Assembly: GCA_023460055.1 (NCBI GenBank)
Contig: JAEWRJ010000016.1
Coordinates: 1 to 18,737, forward strand
Origin: Bacillota bacterium
GTDB taxonomy: Bacteria > Bacillota > Clostridia > Christensenellales > Aristaeellaceae
Direction of reading: 5' to 3'
DNA: 18,737 bases
Part shown: positions 7,165-14,363 of the stretch, piece after piece
How the letters are laid out: every line of letters starts with the position of its first letter
Numbering within the stretch: the first letter of the stretch is position 1
Notes under the pieces: model-generated
What the model saw: only the letters and a program-made list of their open reading frames with translations
Database searches by the model: none
Told to the model about the DNA's origin: nothing
Translations under genes and position numbers: made by a program

Positions 7165-8289
7165 ATGAAAAAGAAAATGGTAGGCCTCATTTATACCGGA
7201 GAGCACATCAACCAGCTGCGCGATTTGACCCGTACCCGCGCGGTGGCTGCGCTGCCCATGATCGGCCGATACAGGATGATAGACTTTCCCTTGGCCAGCA
7301 TGATCCATTCAGGCATTAAAAACATAGGCATCGTTATGCAAAAAAACTATCACTCCCTGATGGACCACCTGGGCAGCGGCCGCGAGTGGGACCTGCACGG
7401 CAAGCGCTCGGGCATGACCATCCTGCCGCCTTATATGACGTATGACAATGTGGGGGTATACGAAGGTTTGCTCGACGCGCTGCGCAGCAACATCAACTTT
7501 TTGCGCCGCAGCCAGGAGCGTTACATCGTCGTCACCGATACGAGCATCGTATTCAACGTGTCGTTTGACGATGTCCTGGAGCAGCATATCGCAAAAGGCG
7601 CCGACATGACGCTGCTCTACTCAAAAGACAGGGCGGCCCGCCGCCACGGCAGCGGGAGGTACCTGGATATCGATGAAAACGGGATCGTTAGGCAGTTGGA
7701 GTGCGACCCGGCGCTCCCCCGCTATGAAAACACTTATCTCTCCTGCTTTTTGGTACGCAGGGAGCTGTTGATCGACCTGGTGGACCGCGCGGTGTCGGGC
7801 GGGCTGCATCACCTGACAAGAGAGCTGCTGACCCAGATGCTGCGCGAAAAGCGCTATCGCGTGGTTGGCTACGAATGCCCCGGCAGGGTGTGGGTGATCG
7901 ACTCCATTGCCAGCTACTTTGAGGCGAATATGGATTTCCTGTGCGCCGAAAACCGCGCTCTCATCTTCAACCGCGAGCGGCCCGTATGGACCAAACTGCG
8001 CGATGAGATGCCAGCGCTGTACGCGCAAGGCGCGAAGGTGTCCAACTCTCTGATCGCCGACGGCTGCGTCATCGAGGGCCAGGTGGAGAACTCCATCCTC
8101 TTCCGCGGCGTCATGATCCGTCCCGGCGCCGTGGTCAAAAACTGCGTCGTCATGCAGGACTCGGTGATTCAGCGCCACGCGCAGATCGAAAACGTGATCC
8201 TTGATAAGCAGGTCAACGTGCAGGAAAACTCCCGCCTGATCAGCTCACCCTCCTATCCTCTGGTGGTCCCCAAGGATATGAGTATCTGA
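7165..8289 (+). CDS. glgD: GlgD, non-catalytic paralogue of glucose-1-phosphate adenylyltransferase
   Basis: 374-residue GlgC paralogue, likely the regulatory partner of GlgC. The fold is shown by MIGRYRMIDFPLASMIHSGI, GSGREWDLHGKRSG, VWVIDSIASYFEANMDFL and the C-terminal beta-helix repeats (VSNSLIADGCVIEGQVENS). It lacks the nucleotide loop seen in GlgC: the N-terminus reads GLIYTGEHINQL instead of LAGGQGSRLG. The catalytic SGDHIYKMD is replaced by VTDTSIVFNVS. From known Bacillus and Clostridia systems, GlgD activates GlgC rather than catalysing alone; that role is inferred here. The start at 7165 is chosen because GGGAGG lies 7 nt upstream and ATGAAAAAG is a typical N-terminus; longer in-frame readings overlap glgC. 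It follows glgC by 13 nt. Confidence 0.93.
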   Translation: MKKKMVGLIYTGEHINQLRDLTRTRAVAALPMIGRYRMIDFPLASMIHSGIKNIGIVMQKNYHSLMDHLGSGREWDLHGKRSGMTILPPYMTYDNVGVYEGLLDALRSNINFLRRSQERYIVVTDTSIVFNVSFDDVLEQHIAKGADMTLLYSKDRAARRHGSGRYLDIDENGIVRQLECDPALPRYENTYLSCFLVRRELLIDLVDRAVSGGLHHLTRELLTQMLREKRYRVVGYECPGRVWVIDSIASYFEANMDFLCAENRALIFNRERPVWTKLRDEMPALYAQGAKVSNSLIADGCVIEGQVENSILFRGVMIRPGAVVKNCVVMQDSVIQRHAQIENVILDKQVNVQENSRLISSPSYPLVVPKDMSI

Positions 8290-8314
8290 TCCATTTGAAA
8301 GGAGCAGAACCGAA

Positions 8315-9952
8315 ATGAAAATCTTGTTTGCAGCCAGCGAGTGCGTCCCCTTCGTCAAAACAGGCGGTCTGGCGGATGTGGTTGGCTCCCTGGCCCCGGT
8401 GCTGGCCCAGAAGGGGCATGATGTGCGGGTGATCCTGCCCAAATACGCCGCTATCCCTGAAAAATATGAATCACAGATGCGCCACGCGGTCGATTTCGAG
8501 GTGCAACTGGGCTGGCGCCGCCAGTACTGCGGCATTGAGGAACTGGTGCAGGACGGCGTCGTATTTTACTTTGTGGACAACCGCTACTACTTCGGCCGCA
8601 ACTACATCTATGGCATGGGCGGGGACGAATATGAGCGATTTGCATTCTTCTGCCGCGCGGCGCTCAACTTCCTGCCATTGGTGGGCTTTGAGCCGGACCT
8701 GATCCACGCCCATGACTGGCAGGCCGGCATGATCCCGGCGCTGCTGCGCACGCAGTACAGCCACCTTCCCAATTATGGGCATATCAAGACCCTGATGACC
8801 ATTCACAATCTCCAGTACCAGGGTATCTTCGGCATCAAAGAGGTGCAGGATGTGCTCAGCCTGCCCGACAGCCTGTTTACGGATGACAAGCTGGAGCACT
8901 ACGGCGCCGCAAACTATTTAAAGGCCGGCCTTGTCTACGCGGACGAGATCACGACCGTCAGCCCCAGCTACGCTGAGGAGATCCAGACAGGCTTTTACGG
9001 TGAGCGGCTGGACGGCCTCCTCCGCTCGAAAAACAATCACTTAACAGGTATCCTCAACGGCATCAACACCGCGGAGTTCGATCCCGCCCGCGACGAGATG
9101 ATTGAAGCCACCTATTCCGCCGACAACATGGCGCCCAAAGCAGTCAACAAGCGCGCCTTGCAGGAGCAGCTGGGCCTGGAAGTCCGGCCGGATGTGCCTG
9201 TCATCGGCATTGTCAGCCGCCTGTCCAGCCAGAAGGGGCTTGACCTGGTGGATCACGTGATTGCCGATATCATGCGCGAGGACGTGCAGCTGGTGGTGCT
9301 GGGCATGGGCGACAGCCGCTACATCAACCTCTTCAGTTGGGCGGAACAGAACTACCCCGGCCGTGTCGCCGCCCGTTATTCGATGGACCTCAGCCTGGCA
9401 CACCGCATTTACGCGGGCAGCGATATCTTCCTGATGCCCTCACAGTTTGAACCCTGCGGCCTGAGCCAGATGATCAGCCTGTTGTACGGCACCGTACCGA
9501 TCGTGCGCGAAACGGGCGGCCTGCGCGATACCGTGCTCAGCTATAACGAATATACGGGTGCCGGCAATGGCTTCAGCTTCTTTAACTACAACGCGCACGA
9601 CATGCTTAACACCATCAAGCGCGCCCTGGCTATCTACAGGGAAAAGCCCGATGTTTGGCAAATGCTGATGCGCCGAGGCATGGGCGGCGATTACAGCTGG
9701 AAGCACTCGGCGGAGATGTATGTGTCGCTCTACCAGTGCATGCTGTCCCCCGAGCCCCCAAAGGATCAGCAGGCCGAACCAATAGAGGAACCTCTGAAGG
9801 AAACCTCGCCGGAAGGCGGGGACGAACCATCAGCGCGCAAGGCAGAAAGCAAGCCCCTGACCGATGAAGTTCCCGTTGCCAAGGTGAAAGCTGCCGATAT
9901 AGAAAAGCCCGAGAAAGACAAGGGATCAAAAAAGGGGAAGGCTAAGAAATAA
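8315..9952 (+). CDS. glgA: Glycogen synthase (ADP-glucose, GT5) with a charged C-terminal tail
   Basis: Transfers glucose from ADP-glucose to the non-reducing end of glycogen. The GT5 fold is clear: KTGGLADVVGSLAPVLAQKG near the N-terminus (ADP-glucose binding), HAHDWQAGMIPALL, TIHNLQYQG, GIVSRLSSQKGLDLV, and MPSQFEPCGLSQMISLLYGT with the conserved Glu-x7-type donor motif. The enzyme core ends near residue 477, the usual length for GlgA. Residues 478-545 are an extra 68-residue tail rich in Pro, Glu and Lys, ending KKGKAKK, probably disordered. Ribosome site AAAGGAG, 10 nt before the ATG; 25-nt gap after glgD. Last gene of the operon. No glycogen phosphorylase gene follows; a strong terminator does. 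Confidence 0.95.
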   Translation: MKILFAASECVPFVKTGGLADVVGSLAPVLAQKGHDVRVILPKYAAIPEKYESQMRHAVDFEVQLGWRRQYCGIEELVQDGVVFYFVDNRYYFGRNYIYGMGGDEYERFAFFCRAALNFLPLVGFEPDLIHAHDWQAGMIPALLRTQYSHLPNYGHIKTLMTIHNLQYQGIFGIKEVQDVLSLPDSLFTDDKLEHYGAANYLKAGLVYADEITTVSPSYAEEIQTGFYGERLDGLLRSKNNHLTGILNGINTAEFDPARDEMIEATYSADNMAPKAVNKRALQEQLGLEVRPDVPVIGIVSRLSSQKGLDLVDHVIADIMREDVQLVVLGMGDSRYINLFSWAEQNYPGRVAARYSMDLSLAHRIYAGSDIFLMPSQFEPCGLSQMISLLYGTVPIVRETGGLRDTVLSYNEYTGAGNGFSFFNYNAHDMLNTIKRALAIYREKPDVWQMLMRRGMGGDYSWKHSAEMYVSLYQCMLSPEPPKDQQAEPIEEPLKETSPEGGDEPSARKAESKPLTDEVPVAKVKAADIEKPEKDKGSKKGKAKK

Positions 9953-9969
9953 GACTCCCCTCATGTTGT

Positions 9970-10012
9970 ACAGAGCAGCCCGGCCGTGATGGCCGGGCTG
10001 CTCTGTTAATTA
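9970..10012. terminator. Hairpin terminator shared by convergent glgA and ridA
   Basis: Perfect 16-bp stem, ACAGAGCAGCCCGGCC (9970-9985) and its complement (9991-10006), with loop GTGAT. Downstream on the plus strand is TTAATTAG, so the T-run is weak but the stem is very strong. It sits 17 nt after the glgA stop and touches the ridA stop codon on the other strand, so it probably serves both directions. Confidence 0.75.
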
Positions 10013-10402
10013 GTATGTATAGTCGTTGTGATACTCTGCCACGCACTCGATCTCCACCAGCGCGCCTTTAGGCAGAGCCTTGACCGCAACGGTAGATCGG
10101 GCGGGCTTGTGCTCAGAAAAATATTTGCCGTAGGCAGCATTAAAGGCAGCAAAATCAGCCATATCGGTCAAAAAGCAGGTGGTTTTGAGTACCTTATCCA
10201 GTCCGGACCCGGCGGCTTCCAATACCGCGCTGAGATTCTTCAGAGATTGCTCCGTCTGCTCGGCGATACCGCCCGGGACAAGCTCACCCGTGGCCGGTAC
10301 CGCGGGGATCTGGCCGGATGTAAAAATCAGCTCTCCCGCTCTGACCGCTGCGCTGTAAGGTCCCAGCGCCATCGGCGCTTTGGGGGCAATGATGGGTTCC
10401 AT
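10010..10402 (-). CDS. ridA: RidA family enamine/imine deaminase
   Basis: RidA (YjgF/YER057c/UK114) proteins hydrolyse reactive enamine/imine intermediates such as 2-aminoacrylate made by PLP enzymes; cytoplasmic trimers. 130 residues, the standard length. The signature GPYSAAVRAGELIFTSGQIP is near the N-terminus. The active-site Arg is in PARSTVAVKALPKGALVEIE, whose final Glu is the partner acid near the C-terminus. The ATG at 10402 is chosen because GAGGAGG lies 8 nt upstream; an extra seven-residue in-frame extension would put the start upstream of that site. Last gene of a three-gene minus-strand group, 37 nt after the metallo-beta-lactamase-fold gene. No functional link to its neighbours is apparent. 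Confidence 0.94.
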   Translation of the reverse strand: MEPIIAPKAPMALGPYSAAVRAGELIFTSGQIPAVPATGELVPGGIAEQTEQSLKNLSAVLEAAGSGLDKVLKTTCFLTDMADFAAFNAAYGKYFSEHKPARSTVAVKALPKGALVEIECVAEYHNDYTY

Positions 10403-10439
10403 AGTATAATCCTCCTCATTCATTGATCAGTATGATTGA

Positions 10440-11264
10440 TTACCGCTCCGCCCGCTCTTGTGTAAACTGAATGCTTTCTCCATCCGTCAGGGCAGTCACG
10501 GTGCCTTCTCTGGTCAAAAACACCTCCGCCCCAAACTGACGGAGAAACACGGGGACGGCCTCATCCTCCAGGTTCTTTTCATCGGAGGTAATGACGGCAT
10601 ACCTCGGGCTGACAGCCTGGAAGAAAGCGGCGCTCAGCTTCTCTGCTTTTCCATGATGAGGCACCTTGAGCACATCATGGCTCAAGCCGCCTTCTGAAAG
10701 CAGCTCGCCCAAGCGGGCATTCTCCGCGTCACCCGCGAATAAAAACCTCACCTGCCCATAACTCAGGCTGGTCACCAGGGAGAAGTCGTTCTCCTCATCC
10801 GGCCCGTAATCGCTTGCATTTGCGACATCAATAGCATAGCTGACCCCATCCAGTTCAAAGGACGCATTCTCGCGCAAGCTCTCTGTTTTTGCCCGCACCT
10901 GCCCCATCGCCTGCATATAGTCAGACCTTTGCTTGCTCTCCTTCTGATAGACAGGTTCTATGATGAGATCCACCGGCAAGCTCTCCAGCACCTTGTCCGC
11001 GCCGCCCACATGATCCTTATCAAAATGAGTGATGATCATTATGTCGATGCGTTTGACCTGCCGCTCTTTGAGAAAGGCAACGATCTCTTTGCCCATACTG
11101 TTCTTGCCAGCATCGATCACCACAGTGCTTGAATCCGTCAAGATAACGATAGCATCGGCCTTACCCGCATCCAGAAACACCACTTCCAGCTGCTGGGACT
11201 GTGCGCGGACGCCCGCGGGCAGCATCAGCAAAGCGGATAACAAAAAGGCAATCAATTTGTACAT
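10440..11264 (-). CDS. Secreted ComEC/Rec2-type metallo-beta-lactamase-fold hydrolase
   Basis: 274 residues. The N-terminus MYKLIAFLLSALLMLPAGVRAQ is a signal peptide with a likely cleavage after VRA. The mature protein is a stand-alone metallo-beta-lactamase domain of the ComEC C-terminal type: LEVVFLDAGKADAIVI, ITHFDKDHVGG (HxDxDH metal motif, about residues 79-84), FLFAGDAE (metal-bridging Asp) and VPHHGKAEKLSAAFF. All expected metal ligands seem present. In ComEC this domain degrades one DNA strand during uptake, but single-domain secreted homologues are common in Bacillota and their substrate is mostly unknown. No membrane channel domain is attached, so I do not call it comEC. It starts 21 nt after the YdcF-like gene stop. 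Confidence 0.88.
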   Translation of the reverse strand: MYKLIAFLLSALLMLPAGVRAQSQQLEVVFLDAGKADAIVILTDSSTVVIDAGKNSMGKEIVAFLKERQVKRIDIMIITHFDKDHVGGADKVLESLPVDLIIEPVYQKESKQRSDYMQAMGQVRAKTESLRENASFELDGVSYAIDVANASDYGPDEENDFSLVTSLSYGQVRFLFAGDAENARLGELLSEGGLSHDVLKVPHHGKAEKLSAAFFQAVSPRYAVITSDEKNLEDEAVPVFLRQFGAEVFLTREGTVTALTDGESIQFTQERAER

Positions 11265-11285
11265 CTATCCTCTTTTCCTCCTCCA

Positions 11286-12329
11286 TCAGGGCTGGTACAT
11301 ATAGGCCGCGGCAATGACTGCCAGGCCGGCCAGCAGCAGAACAATATAGCTTTTCTTGCACAAAACCAGATAAGCGATCCACTCGCGCACAAATGCGTTG
11401 ATGGAAAAATAGAGCTTGGTTTTTGATCCGCGCCCCTCACAGGGCATATCCAGCTCCTTGGCCAGCAGCAAGGCGCGCAGCACATGATACTTTGTTGTTA
11501 CGACGAGTACAGGGCCTTTCCCCCTTCCGCTTTGGTCCAGAAGCTGGCGGGAGAACATCAGGTTCTCTCTGGTGCTGGTCGATCGATCCTCCACCAGAAT
11601 ATCCTCCTCCGGCACACCCTGCGCCAAGGCATGATCTTTCATCGCCTGGCCTTCCGCTATCTTCTCATCAGCGCCCTGGCCGCCCGACATGATCAGCAGG
11701 CTGCCCGGATTATTCCGGTATACCTGGATCCCCTTATCCACCCTGCCGGCCAGCAGCGGCGTAACAGTCATCCCATCCCGTCCAAGCCCGCAGCCCAAAA
11801 CGATGATATGCTTGTAAGGCTTGCGCCGCCTCGGGATCAGGTTCAAGAAGCTGGTCACCGTGTACACAACGAATATACCCGAGGTCAGCACAAAACAAAA
11901 GCTCAAATAGGCATAAAGAAAATCAAGCAGCTCGCTGCTTACTTTTCCGCGCAGCATCGGCCAGAACAGCAGATAAAGGATATAGAAGATGCCAAGCCCC
12001 AGGGATAGGCTGTTAGACAATGAAAATCCCTCTCTGCGTATCAGGCGGGACCCGGAGGTAATAAGCGAAAAGACCACCGCAAAAGGCAGCAGCATCAGGC
12101 CAAAGACCGCTGCGGCGATGCCAAGAACCAGTACAACATTGACCAGCTGGTTGCTTGAAAACTGCACCAGCAGAAGAATGGACAAGGCAAGCAGGCCAAG
12201 CATCGCCGCCATAAAAGAAACGCCCAGCCAAAGGCTCCGCGGCTTGCGGTAGTAGCGAAACAGGAACCATCCCAGAGTGATAGCGGAGAAAACCACCGCC
12301 GCTATGTTAACGCTCGCTTGACCGTTCAC
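11286..12329 (-). CDS. YdcF/ElyC/SanA-family (DUF218) membrane protein
   Basis: 347-residue integral membrane protein. About five hydrophobic segments occupy the first ~180 residues. A soluble DUF218 domain follows, with IIVLGCGLGRDGMTVTPLLA, LLIMSGGQGADEKIAEGQAM, EDRSTSTRENLMFS, VVTTKYHVLRALLLA and INAFVREWIAYL. A final transmembrane helix lies at the extreme C-terminus. ElyC and SanA members affect cell-envelope integrity in E. coli; the biochemical activity is unknown. The start is taken as GTG at 12329 because GGAGG lies 6 nt upstream; a TTG nine codons further up has no ribosome site. It heads a minus-strand group with the secreted metallo-beta-lactamase protein and ridA. No convincing promoter was found in the 300 bp upstream. 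Confidence 0.87.
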   Translation of the reverse strand: MNGQASVNIAAVVFSAITLGWFLFRYYRKPRSLWLGVSFMAAMLGLLALSILLLVQFSSNQLVNVVLVLGIAAAVFGLMLLPFAVVFSLITSGSRLIRREGFSLSNSLSLGLGIFYILYLLFWPMLRGKVSSELLDFLYAYLSFCFVLTSGIFVVYTVTSFLNLIPRRRKPYKHIIVLGCGLGRDGMTVTPLLAGRVDKGIQVYRNNPGSLLIMSGGQGADEKIAEGQAMKDHALAQGVPEEDILVEDRSTSTRENLMFSRQLLDQSGRGKGPVLVVTTKYHVLRALLLAKELDMPCEGRGSKTKLYFSINAFVREWIAYLVLCKKSYIVLLLAGLAVIAAAYMYQP

Positions 12330-12633
12330 GCTTCTCCTCCCGCCTTCCCCGCACAAAATACATGATGTTTACACGCAGGCCAGTCTGCTTGTCCATTGTT
12401 AATGCATCCAAAGCATAGGGGCAAAAGTGCCGATGCAACGATGCGCTAACGTTGAGAATCAGTATTATACTGATGAAGAGCCTTACCGCACCAAACCGGC
12501 AAAGGGTTTTAACTTGGAGCAAGAAGCACAAGCGAAGGCCTGACAGCGCCGCCAGCACCTGCTGCGGCACAGCGGCAAAGAAAAATAACCGCCGCAACGA
12601 TGCGATAACGCTTTGAGTCAGTTTTATACCGAT
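12330..12633. other. 304-bp intergenic region upstream of the YdcF-like gene
   Basis: No credible gene. It contains two copies of a degenerate direct repeat (listed separately). One copy holds a TATAAT on the minus strand inside the palindrome at 12458-12474, but no acceptable -35 box lies 16-18 bp upstream of it. An open frame crossing the region on the minus strand lacks a start signal and overlaps the YdcF-like gene out of frame. Confidence 0.5.
12435..12478 (+). repeat. Intergenic direct repeat, copy A, with internal palindrome
   Basis: A 44-bp unit starting GCAACGATGCG that matches copy B (12594-12637) at 36 of 44 positions without gaps, counted by hand. Similarity extends weakly to the left (a GGCAAA block). 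Inside, 12458-12474 is a perfect palindrome: ATCAGTAT, central T, ATACTGAT. The opposite strand carries TATAAT at its centre. Confidence 0.6.
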
Positions 12634-12637
12634 AAAG
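12594..12637 (+). repeat. Intergenic direct repeat, copy B, degenerate
   Basis: Second copy of the 44-bp unit, 159 bp from copy A in the same orientation. The central palindrome is eroded to GTCAGTTTTATACCGAT. Its right end overlaps the first bases of the terminator stem downstream of the tRNA gene. Confidence 0.55.
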
Positions 12638-12674
12638 CCAGAAACCTCTTGCTGATCAATAGGTTCCTGGCTTT
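12634..12674 (-). terminator. Terminator hairpin of the tRNA-Leu gene
   Basis: 14-bp stem (12634-12647 and 12661-12674; 13 Watson-Crick pairs and one G.U) with a 13-nt loop. It begins directly after the CCA end of the tRNA on the minus strand. The T-run after the stem is short. Confidence 0.65.
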
Positions 12675-12760
12675 TGGTGCCGAAGACCGGACTCGAACCG
12701 GTACGGTATTGCTACCGGGGGATTTTAAGTCCCATGCGTCTGCCATTCCGCCACTTCGGC
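12675..12760 (-). tRNA. tRNA-Leu (anticodon UAA)
   Basis: 86-nt class II tRNA with encoded CCA. Acceptor GCCGAAG pairs with CTTCGGC, followed by discriminator A and CCA. The D arm is GCGGAATGGCAGACGC. The anticodon loop CTTAAAA gives UAA. The long variable arm CGGTA-GCAA-TACCG is diagnostic for Leu/Ser-type tRNAs. The T arm ACCGG-TTCGAGT-CCGGT is perfect. The top pair of the anticodon stem (positions 27-43) is a U-C mismatch; all other stems pair. It has its own promoter and terminator. Confidence 0.97.
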
Positions 12761-12769
12761 AACGCAAGC

Positions 12770-12798
12770 ATTATATCGCTTGCGGCTTGCTTTCGCAA
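12770..12798 (-). promoter_or_regulatory. Sigma-A type promoter of tRNA-Leu
   Basis: Minus strand: -35 TTGCGA (12793-12798), a 17-bp spacer, consensus -10 TATAAT (12770-12775). The -10 box ends only 9 nt before the mature tRNA 5' end, so the primary transcript has a leader of just a few nucleotides. The spacer is rich in CTTGC/GCAAG repeats that could form a small hairpin downstream of the MATE gene stop. Confidence 0.75.
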
Positions 12799-12814
12799 GT
12801 ATACATGGCTTTGC

Positions 12815-14257
12815 TTATACCTTTTTTGTCATCCACTTTCCGCTTTCAAAGCGCAGGTGGAAGAGCGCAAGCCGAACGAGCATTTCACTCAGGCCCAGAA
12901 TCCAGGTGATCGGCAGTGAAAAACGGAAGACATAAACGGCAATATAGGTCATCAGTGGCCGAAGCACGCCGACACAGATCATCATGACGCTCGCGACATA
13001 GAGGTTGTCGCCCGCCCCGCGCAAAGCGCCCGACAACGCTACAGAGTTCATCTGAATAGGCTGGAAACAGGCAAGCACCAGCATGGCACCTGTTGCCATC
13101 GCGATGACCTCCGGCGCTCCCGCCGTATCCGCATTGATAAACAGCTGGGCCAAGGGATAGCGGAACAAAGCGACAATACCCGCGATGACAAGAGAAAAGA
13201 CAAAGGCCAGCCGCTGCGTCATCTTGCCGTAAAGCAGCGACAGATCACTGCGCTTGGCACCAAGGTTTTGTCCTACCAATGAGGTGCCTGCTACAGCTAA
13301 TCCATCAGCAAAGTTAAAGGTCAGGTTCATCATCTGCATCGCGATATTATGCGCGGCAAAGGCTGCCACACCCATATCATAAATAATGCGGCCATAGATG
13401 AAAAAGCCAACGCGCATACTGACCTGCTCAACCATCGCGTTGCCGCCCAGTTTGACGATGCCGCGCAGCGTCTCCGGATGGAACTTCCAGTCATCATGGC
13501 GGCCTATGTGCAGGTAGCTCTCCTTATGCGAAGTGATAGCCACGACAGCAAGAATGGTGCCGCTTACAATGCCGATAACAGAAGCGATGGCGGCACCGGC
13601 CACCTCCAGGCGCGGGAACCCCAGCTTGCCGCCGATCAGCAGGTAGTTAAACGCTACATTGACCAGGTTGCTGATGATGTTGACCCTCAGCGTCAGTTTG
13701 GTGTTTCCAACGCCGCGCATGGCGGCGTTGATGCACATCGACAGAGCGCTGAAGGGCAGACCGAATGACATAATCTTAAAATAATTGATCGCGTCTTGCA
13801 GCACAATCGCGTCATCGGGCGTATTCGCGTTCCCACCCGCCAAACGCATCAGTGGCTCAGCAAACGCGACAGACAACATCATCACCAGCAGCGATAAGCC
13901 AACGATCAGCATCAGCGCGTTGCGGATGGTGGTATTGGCTGCCTCGCGCCGATCCTCCCCCTTGCGCCGGGCGACAATAGCCGTCACACCCACGTTGAGC
14001 GCAAAAAACAGCGACAGCGATATCATGCGCGGTTGAGTCGGCAGGTTGATACCGGCGATCGCGTTTTTGCCCAAAACGCCGACCATCATTGCGTCCACAG
14101 ACCCGATAAGGCTCGAAAAAACCATCTCGGCCACTGAGGGAAGCGCAATCCTGCTTATGTTGCGATAGGCTTCACGGTCGCTGGGCAGATCGCCGAGGCG
14201 CCTATGCTGCGGCACCAGGCTTTCGGCAGAGAAAAAGCGCTGGATCAGATCGTTCAA
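12815..14257 (-). CDS. MATE family multidrug/sodium-type efflux transporter
   Basis: 480-residue membrane protein with twelve hydrophobic segments arranged as two six-helix halves, as in NorM/DinF-type MATE exporters that couple drug or metabolite efflux to an ion gradient. Family features include PSVAEMVFSSLIGSVDAMMVG near the N-terminus, INLPTQPRMISLSLFFALNVG, AAMRGVGNTKLTL, and the matching second-half ALSGALRGAGDNLYV. The substrate cannot be told from sequence. The start is a TTG (MNDLIQRFF...), chosen for GGAGG 6 nt upstream and a good promoter further up; no better-placed ATG exists. Single-gene unit ahead of the tRNA. The 106 bp upstream contain only the promoter and an AT-rich stretch. 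Confidence 0.93.
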   Translation of the reverse strand: MNDLIQRFFSAESLVPQHRRLGDLPSDREAYRNISRIALPSVAEMVFSSLIGSVDAMMVGVLGKNAIAGINLPTQPRMISLSLFFALNVGVTAIVARRKGEDRREAANTTIRNALMLIVGLSLLVMMLSVAFAEPLMRLAGGNANTPDDAIVLQDAINYFKIMSFGLPFSALSMCINAAMRGVGNTKLTLRVNIISNLVNVAFNYLLIGGKLGFPRLEVAGAAIASVIGIVSGTILAVVAITSHKESYLHIGRHDDWKFHPETLRGIVKLGGNAMVEQVSMRVGFFIYGRIIYDMGVAAFAAHNIAMQMMNLTFNFADGLAVAGTSLVGQNLGAKRSDLSLLYGKMTQRLAFVFSLVIAGIVALFRYPLAQLFINADTAGAPEVIAMATGAMLVLACFQPIQMNSVALSGALRGAGDNLYVASVMMICVGVLRPLMTYIAVYVFRFSLPITWILGLSEMLVRLALFHLRFESGKWMTKKV

Positions 14258-14290
14258 TAATATCCTCCATTACGCAATAGCGTCATGAAG

Positions 14291-14319
14291 ATTGTAGTCC
14301 ACCACGGCCGAGGATGCAA
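14291..14319 (-). promoter_or_regulatory. Sigma-A type promoter of the MATE transporter gene
   Basis: Minus strand: -35 TTGCAT (14314-14319), a 17-bp spacer, -10 TACAAT (14291-14296). The leader before the TTG start would be about 27 nt. The -35 box is identical to that of the phosphoesterase-ppk promoter. Confidence 0.65.
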
Positions 14320-14363
14320 GGCCAGCTCCATCATTCTTTTTAAAAACATAATAAAGACAGCTT

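Noticed and set aside
6222..7190. 322-codon minus-strand frame opposite glgC
   Set aside because: Antisense shadow of glgC; His/Val/Gly-rich translation without domain features and without a ribosome site.
12307..12597. 96-codon minus-strand frame across the intergenic repeats (TTG start, or an internal ATG at 12395)
   Set aside because: No ribosome site at either start, runs through repeat copy A, and overlaps the YdcF-like gene out of frame. A short leader peptide cannot be excluded but has no support.
12430..12640. CRISPR-like array
   Set aside because: Only two degenerate copies with a single 115-bp gap, and no cas genes.
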